64,000 nt of DNA from Rheinheimera sp. MMS21-TC3 (GTDB lineage Bacteria > Pseudomonadota > Gammaproteobacteria > Enterobacterales > Alteromonadaceae), in the NCBI RefSeq assembly GCF_032229285.1, contig NZ_CP135084.1:2542001-2606000 (forward strand). The letters run 5' to 3'. Positions 37,600 to 46,610 of the stretch are shown piece by piece. The position numbers and the translations under genes are program-made. The notes under the pieces were generated by a model. That model had not been told where the DNA came from. It saw only the letters and a program-made list of their open reading frames with translations, and did no database searches. Each line of letters starts with the position of its first letter. Position 1 is the first letter of the stretch.

Positions 37600-37678
37600 T
37601 TTTTTTCATAACCTTTGAACGCCTGGACGGCGTGAAAGGAGTCTACAGGGATGTATTTACGACGTGTTAGGAAAAAAA
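37600..37678 (-). repeat. Structured intergenic repeat, copy 5 (inverted, most diverged)
   Basis: On the minus strand the outer arms (TTTTTTTCCTAAC against GTTATGAAAAAAA) pair with one mismatch. The first hairpin is TACA-TCCC-TGTA and the second CGCC-GTCCA-GGCG. Primary sequence differs strongly from the other copies but the folding plan and loop bases are kept. Region 37557-37599 between copies 4 and 5 has no gene. Confidence 0.75.
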
Positions 37679-37753
37679 TGTACGCAGGGCTGTCCCGTTT
37701 AGTATGCATGAAGCATGCTTGAGCAATAAATTAAAATACTCTCGGAGTAATAT

Positions 37754-38548
37754 ATGAAGCCTACTTACACAGAAGTCAGCATAGATAAGCGCGGTGTTGC
37801 CACTTTAACGTTAAACCGCCCTGAAGTGCATAATGCCTTCGACGATAAAATGATAGCTGAACTGATCAGTATTTTAGGCAATTTAGCCTCTGATGATGCT
37901 GTGCGTGTTTTAGTGTTAAACGCTAAGGGTAAAAACTTCTCAGCTGGCGCCGATCTTAACTGGATGCGCGCTATGGCTGATAAAGATTATCAACAGAACC
38001 TAGACGATGCCGACGAGCTGGCAGAATTAATGCACAAACTGGATCGCTTCCCAAAACCTAGCATCGCCTTAGTGCAAGGCGCAGCTTTTGGCGGCGCTGT
38101 TGGTTTAGTGGCTTGTTGCGATATCGCTATTGCTACAGATAATGCTAGTTTCTGCTTAAGTGAAGTTAAAATTGGTTTAATTCCTGCTGTTATCAGCCCA
38201 TATGTAATGCGCGCCTTAGGTGAGAGACAAAGCCGTCGTTACTTTATCACCGCTGAGCGCTTCAGTGCCAATACGGCATTAGACATGGGTTTATTACATC
38301 AAGTTGTTGCACAAGATCAACTCGATACTGCTGTAGATAATTTTATTCAAACCTTATTACAAAATAGCCCCGCAGCAATAAAAGCCGCTAAAACCCTGAT
38401 CCACAATATTTATAATCGTAAAATTGGCAATAATGTTATAGCTCATACTACGCAAGCTATTGCTGAAATTAGGGTATCAGCAGAAGGCCAAGAAGGCTTA
38501 ACGGCGTTTTTAACTAAGCGCAAACCTAACTGGCTAAATGAAGAATAG
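37754..38548 (+). CDS. liuC: Methylglutaconyl-CoA hydratase
   Basis: Crotonase-fold hydratase of 264 residues that hydrates 3-methylglutaconyl-CoA to HMG-CoA. Visible are NFSAGADLNWMR, GAAFGGAVGLVACCDIAIA and the SEVKIGLIPAVISPYV stretch typical of this subgroup. The ATG has a GGAG upstream. It lies between the two carboxylase subunit genes, the common liu order. Confidence 0.94.
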   Translation: MKPTYTEVSIDKRGVATLTLNRPEVHNAFDDKMIAELISILGNLASDDAVRVLVLNAKGKNFSAGADLNWMRAMADKDYQQNLDDADELAELMHKLDRFPKPSIALVQGAAFGGAVGLVACCDIAIATDNASFCLSEVKIGLIPAVISPYVMRALGERQSRRYFITAERFSANTALDMGLLHQVVAQDQLDTAVDNFIQTLLQNSPAAIKAAKTLIHNIYNRKIGNNVIAHTTQAIAEIRVSAEGQEGLTAFLTKRKPNWLNEE

Positions 38549-38564
38549 GTAAGGAATAACATCC

Positions 38565-40559
38565 ATGTTTCAAAAAATTCTGATTGCGAACCGCGGTGAA
38601 ATTGCTTGTCGTATTATTGATACCGCACATAAGCTTGGTATTCGTTGTGTCGCAGTTTACTCTGAAGCCGATGCTAATGCTCGCCATGTTCGCATGGCCG
38701 ATGAGGCTTACTTACTTGGCCCAGCGCCAAGTAAAGACTCCTATTTACGTTTAGATAAAATTATTGCTATCGCCCAAAAAAGTGGCGCCCAAGCCATTCA
38801 CCCTGGTTATGGTTTTTTAGCCGAAAATGAACAGTTTGCTCAAGCCTGTGCCGATGCCAACATTGTATTTATTGGCCCGCCAGTTAGTGCTATTACCGCT
38901 ATGGGTTCAAAAAGTGCGGCTAAAAACATCATGCAACAAGCTGGTGTACCCTTAGTTCCAGGTTACCACGGTGAAGATCAGTCTGATGCCACCCTAGCGG
39001 CAGAATCGGCAAAAGTAGGTTACCCACAATTGCTAAAAGCTGCCTATGGTGGCGGTGGTAAAGGCATGCGCGTGGTGTGGTCAGAAGATGAATTTGCCAG
39101 TGCCTTAGCCGGCGCCCGCCGCGAAGCAACAGCGGGCTTTGGTAACGATAAAATGCTGATAGAGCGTTATTTGACTAAGCCGCGTCATATTGAAATTCAA
39201 GTTTTTGCTGATAATCACGGCAATGCCGTCTATTTAGCAGAACGTGATTGCTCTATTCAACGTCGTCATCAAAAAGTAATTGAAGAAGCACCAGCGCCAA
39301 ACTTTACTCAGCAACAGCGTGAAGCTATGGGTGAAGCCGCTGTTAAAGCTGCCCAAGCTATTGATTATCGTGGTGCCGGTACAGTTGAGTTTTTATTTGA
39401 TGAAGACGGCTCTTTCTACTTTATGGAGATGAATACTCGCCTGCAAGTAGAGCACCCTGTTACTGAAATGATTACCGGCCAAGATTTAGTTAGCTGGCAG
39501 CTTTTAATAGCCGCAGGTGAACCCTTGCCGCTAAGCCAAGACCAAGTGCAAATTGATGGTCATGCTATTGAAGTACGGGTTTATGCAGAAGATCCTGATA
39601 ATGACTTTTTACCCGCTACCGGCAAGTTAACTTATTTGCGCCAGCCAGAAGCCAGCCGTTATGTACGAGTTGATACTGGCGTAGTTGAAAACGATGAAGT
39701 TAGCCCATTTTATGATCCTATGATTGCTAAGTTAATTGTTTGGGATAAAAGCCGTGATCGCGCGATTAACCGTATGTTACGCGCCTTAGAAGATTACCAA
39801 ATTGCCGGTGTGACCACTAACCTTGGCTTTTTAACCAATTTAGCTGACCACCCTGCTTTTAAAGCTGCCCAGCTAGATACTAACTTTATTAATCAGCATC
39901 ACGACAGCTTATTTGCTCCGGCTAGTGAGCAAAGCCAGCAACAACATAGCCAAGCTTTAGCCTTAGCTGCGTTATATATCTTGTTGCAACAAGCTTCTCA
40001 AAAGCATGATTTAGTAACTCAGACGCCATGGCAAATGAGCAACGGTTGGCAGTTAAATACAGTACCAACCAGAATTATTACCTTGCTAAGCGGCGAAGAA
40101 CAGCAACAAGTCACTATTGAACAGCATCCACAACATTACCAGTTGCAATTGGCCGCTCAGAGCATTAATTGCCAAGCTGAGTTAACAGCTGATCACTTAA
40201 GTTCTGTGCTAGATAATCATAGGATTAAGGTTAAAGTTAGCCAATATCAAGATACTGTGAGTGTGTTTATTAAGCATCAACGTTATGATTTTACTTATCA
40301 AACTGAAGTGGCTACTGAAGGCGAAGGTGCTGAGCATGCTGGTAACTTAACAGCACCAATGAATGGCACTGTTGTAGCGGTATTAGTAGACAAAGGCTCT
40401 GTAGTAAAAGCAGGCGATACACTGGTTATTATGGAAGCCATGAAGATGGAATACAGCATTAAAGCCACTCAAGATGGCACGGTGAATGATGTATTTTATG
40501 CCGCAGGTGACTTAGTCCAAGACGGCGCAGAATTAGTTGATTTTACGGCGGACGAATAA
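38565..40559 (+). CDS. liuD: 3-methylcrotonyl-CoA carboxylase, biotin carboxylase / BCCP (alpha) subunit
   Basis: A 664-residue subunit that carboxylates its own biotin with ATP and bicarbonate. The N-terminal biotin carboxylase domain begins [14 protein letters not shown] and includes the ATP-grasp glycine-rich loop ([11 protein letters not shown]), [19 protein letters not shown] and [15 protein letters not shown] middle domain follows. The C-terminal biotinyl domain has the target lysine in MEAMKMEY. Its stop codon shares one base with the liuE start. Confidence 0.97.
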   Translation: MFQKILIANRGEIACRIIDTAHKLGIRCVAVYSEADANARHVRMADEAYLLGPAPSKDSYLRLDKIIAIAQKSGAQAIHPGYGFLAENEQFAQACADANIVFIGPPVSAITAMGSKSAAKNIMQQAGVPLVPGYHGEDQSDATLAAESAKVGYPQLLKAAYGGGGKGMRVVWSEDEFASALAGARREATAGFGNDKMLIERYLTKPRHIEIQVFADNHGNAVYLAERDCSIQRRHQKVIEEAPAPNFTQQQREAMGEAAVKAAQAIDYRGAGTVEFLFDEDGSFYFMEMNTRLQVEHPVTEMITGQDLVSWQLLIAAGEPLPLSQDQVQIDGHAIEVRVYAEDPDNDFLPATGKLTYLRQPEASRYVRVDTGVVENDEVSPFYDPMIAKLIVWDKSRDRAINRMLRALEDYQIAGVTTNLGFLTNLADHPAFKAAQLDTNFINQHHDSLFAPASEQSQQQHSQALALAALYILLQQASQKHDLVTQTPWQMSNGWQLNTVPTRIITLLSGEEQQQVTIEQHPQHYQLQLAAQSINCQAELTADHLSSVLDNHRIKVKVSQYQDTVSVFIKHQRYDFTYQTEVATEGEGAEHAGNLTAPMNGTVVAVLVDKGSVVKAGDTLVIMEAMKMEYSIKATQDGTVNDVFYAAGDLVQDGAELVDFTADE

Positions 40560-41467
40560 TGACATTACCCAAGCAAGTTAGACTGGTTGAAGTAGGCCCG
40601 CGCGACGGCCTACAAAATGAAGTAAGTGTTAGCACAGCCGATAAAATTGAGCTAATTAATCAGTTAGCTGCGGCTGGGCACAGTTATATAGAAAGTGGTG
40701 CCTTTGTTTCACCAAAATGGGTGCCGCAAATGGCTGATTCAGCAGAGGTGTTTGCGGGAATAAACCGCCAAGCGAATATTACCTATGCGGCATTAACGCC
40801 TAATTTAAAAGGCTATGAAGCGGCTAAATTAGCTAATGCGAGCGAAGTTGCTATTTTTGGTGCGGCTTCAGAGGCTTTTAGCCAAAAAAATATAAACTGT
40901 AGTATCGCAGAAAGCTTAGCTCGGTTTGAGCCGGTAATGGCAGCAGCTAAGCGCGATGGCTTTAAAGTAAGAGGTTATGTATCTTGTGTCGTGGGCTGTC
41001 CTTATCAAGGTGAAGTGGCCCCTAGTGAGGTTGCTCGGGTAGCTAAAGCTTTATTGGATATGGGCTGTTATGAAATTTCTCTTGGCGACACTATAGGTGT
41101 AGGTACACCTAACAGCGTTAATGCCATGCTAGATGCGGTGTTAGCTATTGTGCCGGTAGAAAAAGTAGCGGTGCATTTTCATGATACTTATGGCCAAGCC
41201 TTAACTAACATTTACGTTGCCTTAAACCGCGGTGTTAGCGTGATAGATAGCGCTGTCGCTGGTTTAGGTGGCTGCCCTTACGCGGCAGGCGCATCTGGCA
41301 ATGTGGCAACTGAAGATGTAGTCTATTTGCTAAATGGGCTTGGCATCTCTCATGGTGTCGATTTAGATTCTTTAGCTGCAGCGGGTAGATTTATTACTAG
41401 CAAACTAGGCAAACAGCCTAGTTCTAAAGTAGGATTGGCGCTGCAAGCTAAGTGCAGTACAACTTAA
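40559..41467 (+). CDS. liuE: Hydroxymethylglutaryl-CoA lyase
   Basis: Cleaves HMG-CoA to acetyl-CoA and acetoacetate. A TIM-barrel of 302 residues with [10 protein letters not shown] at the start, the metal-ligand stretch [10 protein letters not shown] and the signature [19 protein letters not shown] holding the catalytic cysteine. The ATG overlaps the liuD stop by one base (TAATG). Confidence 0.97.
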   Translation: MTLPKQVRLVEVGPRDGLQNEVSVSTADKIELINQLAAAGHSYIESGAFVSPKWVPQMADSAEVFAGINRQANITYAALTPNLKGYEAAKLANASEVAIFGAASEAFSQKNINCSIAESLARFEPVMAAAKRDGFKVRGYVSCVVGCPYQGEVAPSEVARVAKALLDMGCYEISLGDTIGVGTPNSVNAMLDAVLAIVPVEKVAVHFHDTYGQALTNIYVALNRGVSVIDSAVAGLGGCPYAAGASGNVATEDVVYLLNGLGISHGVDLDSLAAAGRFITSKLGKQPSSKVGLALQAKCSTT

Positions 41468-41533
41468 GTATTCAAGCGCTATCTACATTTTCTCGCAGCA
41501 TTAATAGTATTAAGCAAATACAGAGGACAACAA

Positions 41534-42235
41534 ATGGCAGGGTTTAATAAGGTCGTGAATAGCTACGAAGAGGCCATGGCCGGCTTGCAAGACGGCATGA
41601 CCGTTATTGCTGGCGGTTTTGGTTTATGTGGTATTCCTGAGGGCTTAATCGCGCAAATAAAAAAAATGGCTACTAAAGACTTAACCGTGGTATCAAATAA
41701 CTGTGGTGTAGATGGCTTTGGTTTAGGCATTTTGCTTGAAGATAAGCAGATTAAAAAAATGGTTGCTTCATACGTGGGTGAAAACGCCTTGTTTGAAAAG
41801 CAGCTGCTTAACGGTGAATTAGAAGTAGAACTTACCCCACAGGGCACTTTAGCTGAAAAAATGCGTGCTGCAGGTGCTGGTATACCTGCGTTTTTTACCG
41901 CTACTGGCTACGGTACACCTGTTGCAGAAGGTAAAGAAACCCGTGAAATTAATGGCCGTAACTACGTACTTGAAGAGTCTATTCAAGGTGACTTTGCAAT
42001 TGTCCGGGCGTGGAAAGCAGACCGTTATGGCAATTTAATGTTCCGCCATACTTCAATGAATTTTAACCCTATGGCAGCCACAGCAGGCAAAATTACTGTA
42101 GCTGAAGTAGAAGAAATTGTTGAACCAGGTGAGCTTGAACCTTCACAAATTCATACCCCAGGTATTTACGTACAACGTGTAATCAAAGGCTCTTTTGAAA
42201 AGCGCATTGAACGTCGTACAGTACGCCAAGCATAA
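41534..42235 (+). CDS. scoA: Succinyl-CoA:3-oxoacid CoA-transferase subunit A
   Basis: Alpha subunit (233 residues) of the CoA-transferase that activates acetoacetate from liuE to acetoacetyl-CoA using succinyl-CoA. It has [16 protein letters not shown] near the N-terminus and the C-terminal [13 protein letters not shown] and [10 protein letters not shown]. The ribosome site is AGAGGA. scoB follows 15 bases downstream. Confidence 0.95.
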   Translation: MAGFNKVVNSYEEAMAGLQDGMTVIAGGFGLCGIPEGLIAQIKKMATKDLTVVSNNCGVDGFGLGILLEDKQIKKMVASYVGENALFEKQLLNGELEVELTPQGTLAEKMRAAGAGIPAFFTATGYGTPVAEGKETREINGRNYVLEESIQGDFAIVRAWKADRYGNLMFRHTSMNFNPMAATAGKITVAEVEEIVEPGELEPSQIHTPGIYVQRVIKGSFEKRIERRTVRQA

Positions 42236-42250
42236 GGAGGCAACACTATT

Positions 42251-42910
42251 ATGGCTATAACTCGTGAACAAGTTGCCATGCGCGTAGCGCAAGAATTACA
42301 AGATGGTTATTACGTCAATTTAGGCATAGGCATCCCAACTTTAGTAGCAAACTATGTACCTAAAGGTATTGAAGTAATGCTGCAATCTGAAAACGGTTTA
42401 TTAGGTATGGGCCAATACCCAACTGAAGATGAACTGGATGCTGATATGATTAATGCCGGAAAAGAAACCGTTACCGCAGTTAAAGGCGCAGCTATTTTTA
42501 ACTCGGCTGAAAGCTTTGCCATGATCCGTGGTGGCCATGTTGATTTAACCGTATTAGGCGCCTTTGAAGTCGACCAAAACGGCAACATTGCTAGCTGGAT
42601 GATCCCTGGCAAACTTATTAAAGGCATGGGCGGTGCTATGGATTTAGTAGCCGGTGCGCAAAATATTATTGTCACTATGACTCATGCCGACAAGCACGGT
42701 AACAGTAAACTATTAACTGATTGCACCTTACCTTTAACCGGCGTAGGTTGCGTTAAGAAGATAGTTACTGACTTAGCTGTATTAGAAGTACGTGATGGTG
42801 CCTTTCATTTATTAGAGCGAGCACCAGGTATTACGGTTGCAGAAATTCAACAAAAAACAGCCGGTAAATTGGTCGTAAATGGCGACATTCCAGAAATGAC
42901 TTTTGGCTAA
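42251..42910 (+). CDS. scoB: Succinyl-CoA:3-oxoacid CoA-transferase subunit B
   Basis: Beta subunit (219 residues) carrying the catalytic glutamate in QSENGLLGMG. LGIGIPTLVANYVP and the C-terminal VGCVKKIVTDLAVLEV match the family. It ends the leucine arm; the acetoacetyl-CoA formed is a substrate for the thiolase of the opposite arm. Confidence 0.95.
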   Translation: MAITREQVAMRVAQELQDGYYVNLGIGIPTLVANYVPKGIEVMLQSENGLLGMGQYPTEDELDADMINAGKETVTAVKGAAIFNSAESFAMIRGGHVDLTVLGAFEVDQNGNIASWMIPGKLIKGMGGAMDLVAGAQNIIVTMTHADKHGNSKLLTDCTLPLTGVGCVKKIVTDLAVLEVRDGAFHLLERAPGITVAEIQQKTAGKLVVNGDIPEMTFG

Positions 42911-42924
42911 GTAATCATATTATA

Positions 42925-42952
42925 CTAGCGCACTGTTAACTTAGTGCGCTAG
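42925..42952 (+). terminator. Hairpin ending the leucine arm
   Basis: Perfect 10-bp stem CTAGCGCACT / AGTGCGCTAG with an 8-base loop, 15 bases after scoB. The following bases are TCCCC rather than a T run, so it is a weak or non-canonical terminator. Confidence 0.55.
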
Positions 42953-43011
42953 TCCCCACCCACTTATGCTGCTACTTTTTGGCATACACCCAAATCATGT
43001 GATACACTTAG

Positions 43012-43041
43012 GTTGTACCACTTGATATAAAGAGGTGTAAC
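43012..43041 (+). promoter_or_regulatory. Possible autoregulatory operator of the RES-Xre pair
   Basis: GTTGTACCAC and GAGGTGTAAC form an imperfect inverted repeat (7 of 10 positions) with a 10-base gap, ending immediately before the antitoxin start codon and covering its ribosome site. Autorepression through such a site is usual for toxin-antitoxin operons. The match is weak. Confidence 0.35.
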
Positions 43042-43491
43042 ATGATAGCGCTAGTAAAAGAATTCACTCCCAAACTATATCCTGCTAATAATATCTGGCA
43101 GCAGCTAGGCATTGCTGAGCGTGGGCCTAAGTTATATCAAGCCTTACATAATGGCTTTGCTTATAGTGTCTTTGACACTCTAGCTAGCTTATCCGGTTTA
43201 GATAAAAAGCAACTAGCCGCAGTTTGTCAGTTAGCACCCGCCACTTTGGCACGGCGAGCCAAAAGCGGTAAATTTACTCAAGAAGAAAGTGATCGCCTAT
43301 ACCGTTTTACAACTGTTTTAGTTGCTGCCTGCGCCTTATTTGATAATGATATAACCGCCGCTAATCATTGGTTAACTGAGCCTGTATATGGCCTTGGTGA
43401 TAGAGCGCCGCTGGATATGCTAGCTACCTCGGCCGAAACCCAAGCCATACTCGATTTAATTGGCCGGTTAGAGCATGGTGTTTTTGCTTAA
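43042..43491 (+). CDS. Xre/MbcA/ParS-like antitoxin (DUF2384)
   Basis: A 149-residue antitoxin. The N-terminal half carries an Xre-like helical region (FDTLASLSGLDKKQLAAVCQLAPATLARRAKSGKFT in short form, residues about 45-80). The C-terminal toxin-binding domain has the family pattern AANHWLTEPVYGLGDRAPLDML and the last helix ILDLIGRLEHGVFA. The RES toxin gene follows with overlapping stop and start codons, which supports the pairing. Confidence 0.9.
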   Translation: MIALVKEFTPKLYPANNIWQQLGIAERGPKLYQALHNGFAYSVFDTLASLSGLDKKQLAAVCQLAPATLARRAKSGKFTQEESDRLYRFTTVLVAACALFDNDITAANHWLTEPVYGLGDRAPLDMLATSAETQAILDLIGRLEHGVFA

Positions 43492-43976
43492 TGGCAGCTG
43501 TTAAACAAAACATTATTCATTTATACCGTTTGGTTCATAACAAATGGGCAGCCCAAGCCTTTGATGGTGAAGGCGCTCGCCGCTTTGGCGGTCGTTGGAA
43601 CAGCAAAGGTCAACTTTGTATCTATACCGCCAACAGTGAAGCTTTAGCTATTTTAGAAGTGTTAGTGCATTTAAATAATCGTGTAGCCTTGCGTCAATAT
43701 AAGCTATTTCAATTAACTATTGCTCGCGCTGATCTGATGCAAATAAGCAGCAACACACTACCTGCGAGTTGGCGTGACCAACCAGCAACCAGTGAAACTG
43801 CCGCTATAGGTGATAACTGGTTAAGCCAAAAAGCGAGTTTGGCTTTAGCAGTACCCAGTGTACTGGCACCTAGGGAAAGCAACATTTTACTTAACCCTAG
43901 CCATGCCAGCTTTAATGACTGCTTAACTACTATTACTGAACTAGACTTTATGCCCGATCCGCGCTTAGCGCTTTAA
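43491..43976 (+). CDS. RES-domain toxin
   Basis: A 161-residue RES toxin, a family that depletes cellular NAD+. The three name-giving residues are visible: Arg in GARRFGGRWNSKG, Glu in ALAILEVLVHL and Ser in AVPSVLAPRESNILLNP. The start codon overlaps the antitoxin stop. The gene looks intact, and its 3' end overlaps the next gene on the other strand by 12 bases. Confidence 0.92.
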   Translation: MAAVKQNIIHLYRLVHNKWAAQAFDGEGARRFGGRWNSKGQLCIYTANSEALAILEVLVHLNNRVALRQYKLFQLTIARADLMQISSNTLPASWRDQPATSETAAIGDNWLSQKASLALAVPSVLAPRESNILLNPSHASFNDCLTTITELDFMPDPRLAL

Positions 43977-44855
43977 TCGTGCTAACAAGCTAGAGGTGTC
44001 CCAGCGTTGGCCGCCCATTTGTTGTACTTCGCTGTAAAACTGATCAACTAAAGCGGTTAAAGGTAAATGGCTGCCATTATTGCGCGCTTCTGCTAGTGCT
44101 ATAGCTAAATCTTTACGCATCCAATCTACGGCAAAACCAAAGTCATATTGGCCTTGTAACATAGTCGTTGAACGATTTTGCATTTGCCAAGACTGCGCTG
44201 CCCCTTGAGATATCACCTCCACTACTGCTGCTGCATCTAAACCGGCATTTTGCGCAAAATTTAAGCCTTCGGCTAAACCTTGTACTACACCTGCAATACA
44301 AATTTGATTCACCATTTTAGCTAGTTGACCAGAGCCGACAGGCCCTAACAGCTTAGCGCAGCGAGCATAACATTGAATAGCAGGCTCTGCCTTGACCATA
44401 TCTGCATCTTCGCCGCCAATCATCACGGTTAAAATGCCTTTTTCTGCACCCGCTTGACCACCTGATACCGGCGCATCTAAAAAACCTATCCCTTGCTGTT
44501 TAGCTGCTGCAGCTAGTTCTCGTGCTAACTCTGCCGATGCAGTTGTATGATCAATTAAAACTGTTGCTGGCTGCATACCGGCTAACACGCCATGCTCGCC
44601 ATAAACGACCGAGCGCACGTCATTATCATTACCGACGCACATAAACACTAAATCAGCATCTTTTGCTGCTGCTGCCGGTGTTTCTGCCCAAGTGCCGCCA
44701 TATTCTGCAGCCCACTGTTTGGCCTTAGCTGTAGTACGATTATAAACTTTAACTTGATAGCCATTTTGCTGTAAAAAGCCGGCCATAGGATAGCCCATTA
44801 CCCCTAAACCAATAAAGGCAACTTGTTTACTTTGTTCATTTGATTTGTTTGACAT
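43965..44855 (-). CDS. Beta-hydroxyacid dehydrogenase (3-hydroxyisobutyrate dehydrogenase / glyoxylate reductase-like)
   Basis: NAD(P)-dependent dehydrogenase of 296 residues, paralogous to mmsB: GLGVMGYPMA, DAPVSGGQAGAEKGILTV, GQLAKMVNQIC and VDWMRKDLAIAL. The Y-N-R-T stretch after the second strand (VYNRTTAKA) suggests NADPH preference, as in glyoxylate and succinic-semialdehyde reductases; this is inference. It is outside the liu arms, separated from them by the toxin-antitoxin pair. Confidence 0.85.
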   Translation of the reverse strand: MSNKSNEQSKQVAFIGLGVMGYPMAGFLQQNGYQVKVYNRTTAKAKQWAAEYGGTWAETPAAAAKDADLVFMCVGNDNDVRSVVYGEHGVLAGMQPATVLIDHTTASAELARELAAAAKQQGIGFLDAPVSGGQAGAEKGILTVMIGGEDADMVKAEPAIQCYARCAKLLGPVGSGQLAKMVNQICIAGVVQGLAEGLNFAQNAGLDAAAVVEVISQGAAQSWQMQNRSTTMLQGQYDFGFAVDWMRKDLAIALAEARNNGSHLPLTALVDQFYSEVQQMGGQRWDTSSLLARLKR

Positions 44856-44992
44856 AGCTTAGACTTAGATCCGCAATTTTATGTGGCGCAGAGCTTACAA
44901 ATTAATCAGCCTAATTGCAAAGCTGGTCACGCTTAACCGACTATTTTTTTCGCTAGATGTTAAAGCAGCCGCTATAAAACGACGCTAGCAAC

Positions 44993-45024
44993 AAAAAAGC
45001 CTTGTTATAAACAAGGCTTTTTTT
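44993..45024 (-). terminator. Terminator after ffh
   Basis: AAAAAAGCCTTGT and ACAAGGCTTTTTTT arms around a short AT loop. It begins about 20 bases past the ffh stop and has a long U tract in the minus-strand direction. Confidence 0.93.
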
Positions 45025-45043
45025 AACGCTTAAGCTGCTAGGT

Positions 45044-46411
45044 TTAGCGTGGCGGTAGCATGCCTGGTGGTAATTTACCGCCCATGCTACGCATCATTTT
45101 CATCATGCCGCCTTTACCAGACATTTGTTTCATCATTTTTTGCATCTGGACAAACTGCTTTAATAGCTGATTAACATCTTGGACTTGAGTACCAGAACCA
45201 GCTGCAATACGCTTTTTACGTGAACCTTTTAATAAATCAGGGAAATTACGCTCTTTAGGTGTCATAGAGTTAATAATAGCCTCCATTTTAATAAATTGCT
45301 TATCGCCCATTTGATTCATGGCGCCAGCTGGTAAATTTTTCATGCCAGGTAGTTTATCCAGCATTGACATCATGCCGCCCATACCTCGCATCTGCACCAG
45401 CTGATCTCGAAAGTCTTCTAATGAAAAGCCTTTGCCTTTCATTATTTTTTGCGCCATTTTGGCCGATTTTTCTTTGTCGACTTTCTGTTCTAACTCTTCG
45501 ATTAATCCCAGCATATCACCCATGCCAAGAATACGCGAAGCAATACGATCTGGGTGGAATGGCTCTAAGGCATCAGTTTTCTCACCCATACCAATAAACT
45601 TAATAGGTTTACCGGTTATATGACGAATTGAAAGTGCGGCACCACCACGGGCATCACCATCTGCTTTAGTTAAAACCACACCGGTTAAAGGTAAAGCATC
45701 GTTAAAGGCTTTAGCGGTATTGGCCGCATCTTGCCCCGTCATGGCATCTACTACAAATAGGGTTTCTATTGGTTTAACTGCAGCATGTAAGGCTTTAATT
45801 TCGTCCATCATGTCGCTATCAACATGTAAACGACCGGCAGTATCTACTAATAGAACATCAAATTGACGCACTCGAGCATGACTAATAGCCGCATTAACAA
45901 TATCTACTGGCTTTTGTGAGACATCACTAGGGAAAAACTCCACCTTAATATCATTAGCTAAGGTTTCTAATTGTTTAATAGCCGCAGGACGATAGACGTC
46001 TGCTGATACCACTAATACTTTTTTCTTTTTTCGCTCAGTCAAATATTTTGCTAACTTAGCTACAGATGTAGTTTTACCCGCACCTTGTAAGCCCGCTACC
46101 ATAATCACAGCTGGCGGCTGAATATTAAGTGCTAACTCTTCGTTAGCCTCACCCATGGCTTCTTCAAGTGCTTTTTGCACAATTTTCAGAAACTCTTGAC
46201 CTGGGGTTAAACTTTTACTCACTTCTAAGCCAACTGAACGCTGCTTAACATTGGCAACAAAGTCGCGAACTACTGATAAAGCTACGTCTGCTTCAAGCAG
46301 AGCCATCCGTACTTCGCGTAGGGTATCTTTAATATTGTCTTCAGTAAGACGGCCGCGACCGGTAATATTTTTTAAGCTACGACTTAATCTGTCAGAGAGG
46401 TTTTCAAACAT
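45044..46411 (-). CDS. ffh: Signal recognition particle protein Ffh
   Basis: GTPase subunit of the SRP that delivers nascent membrane proteins to FtsY. The N domain is followed by a G domain with GLQGAGKTT, DTAGRLHVD, TKADGDARGG and the closing loop. The M domain is methionine-rich, ending MRSMGGKLPPGMLPPR. The 455-residue length is normal. It is divergent from ypjD, with a 199-base gap that must hold both promoters. Confidence 0.98.
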   Translation of the reverse strand: MFENLSDRLSRSLKNITGRGRLTEDNIKDTLREVRMALLEADVALSVVRDFVANVKQRSVGLEVSKSLTPGQEFLKIVQKALEEAMGEANEELALNIQPPAVIMVAGLQGAGKTTSVAKLAKYLTERKKKKVLVVSADVYRPAAIKQLETLANDIKVEFFPSDVSQKPVDIVNAAISHARVRQFDVLLVDTAGRLHVDSDMMDEIKALHAAVKPIETLFVVDAMTGQDAANTAKAFNDALPLTGVVLTKADGDARGGAALSIRHITGKPIKFIGMGEKTDALEPFHPDRIASRILGMGDMLGLIEELEQKVDKEKSAKMAQKIMKGKGFSLEDFRDQLVQMRGMGGMMSMLDKLPGMKNLPAGAMNQMGDKQFIKMEAIINSMTPKERNFPDLLKGSRKKRIAAGSGTQVQDVNQLLKQFVQMQKMMKQMSGKGGMMKMMRSMGGKLPPGMLPPR

Positions 46412-46610
46412 GCTAATATACTCAACACTGATAATATGGCTGATTATACCTCAGACGCACTGAAGAATCAGCTTTATAGGATACTGGTTAGCTAAAACTC
46501 ATTAAAATTATCGCCTATAAAAAGAGCAGGCTTTAAAAGACTAACAGTGAACACTGTGCTTAAGTGCCAACATACCATACAATAGTAGATTGATGAAATA
46601 AGAGGGATTA

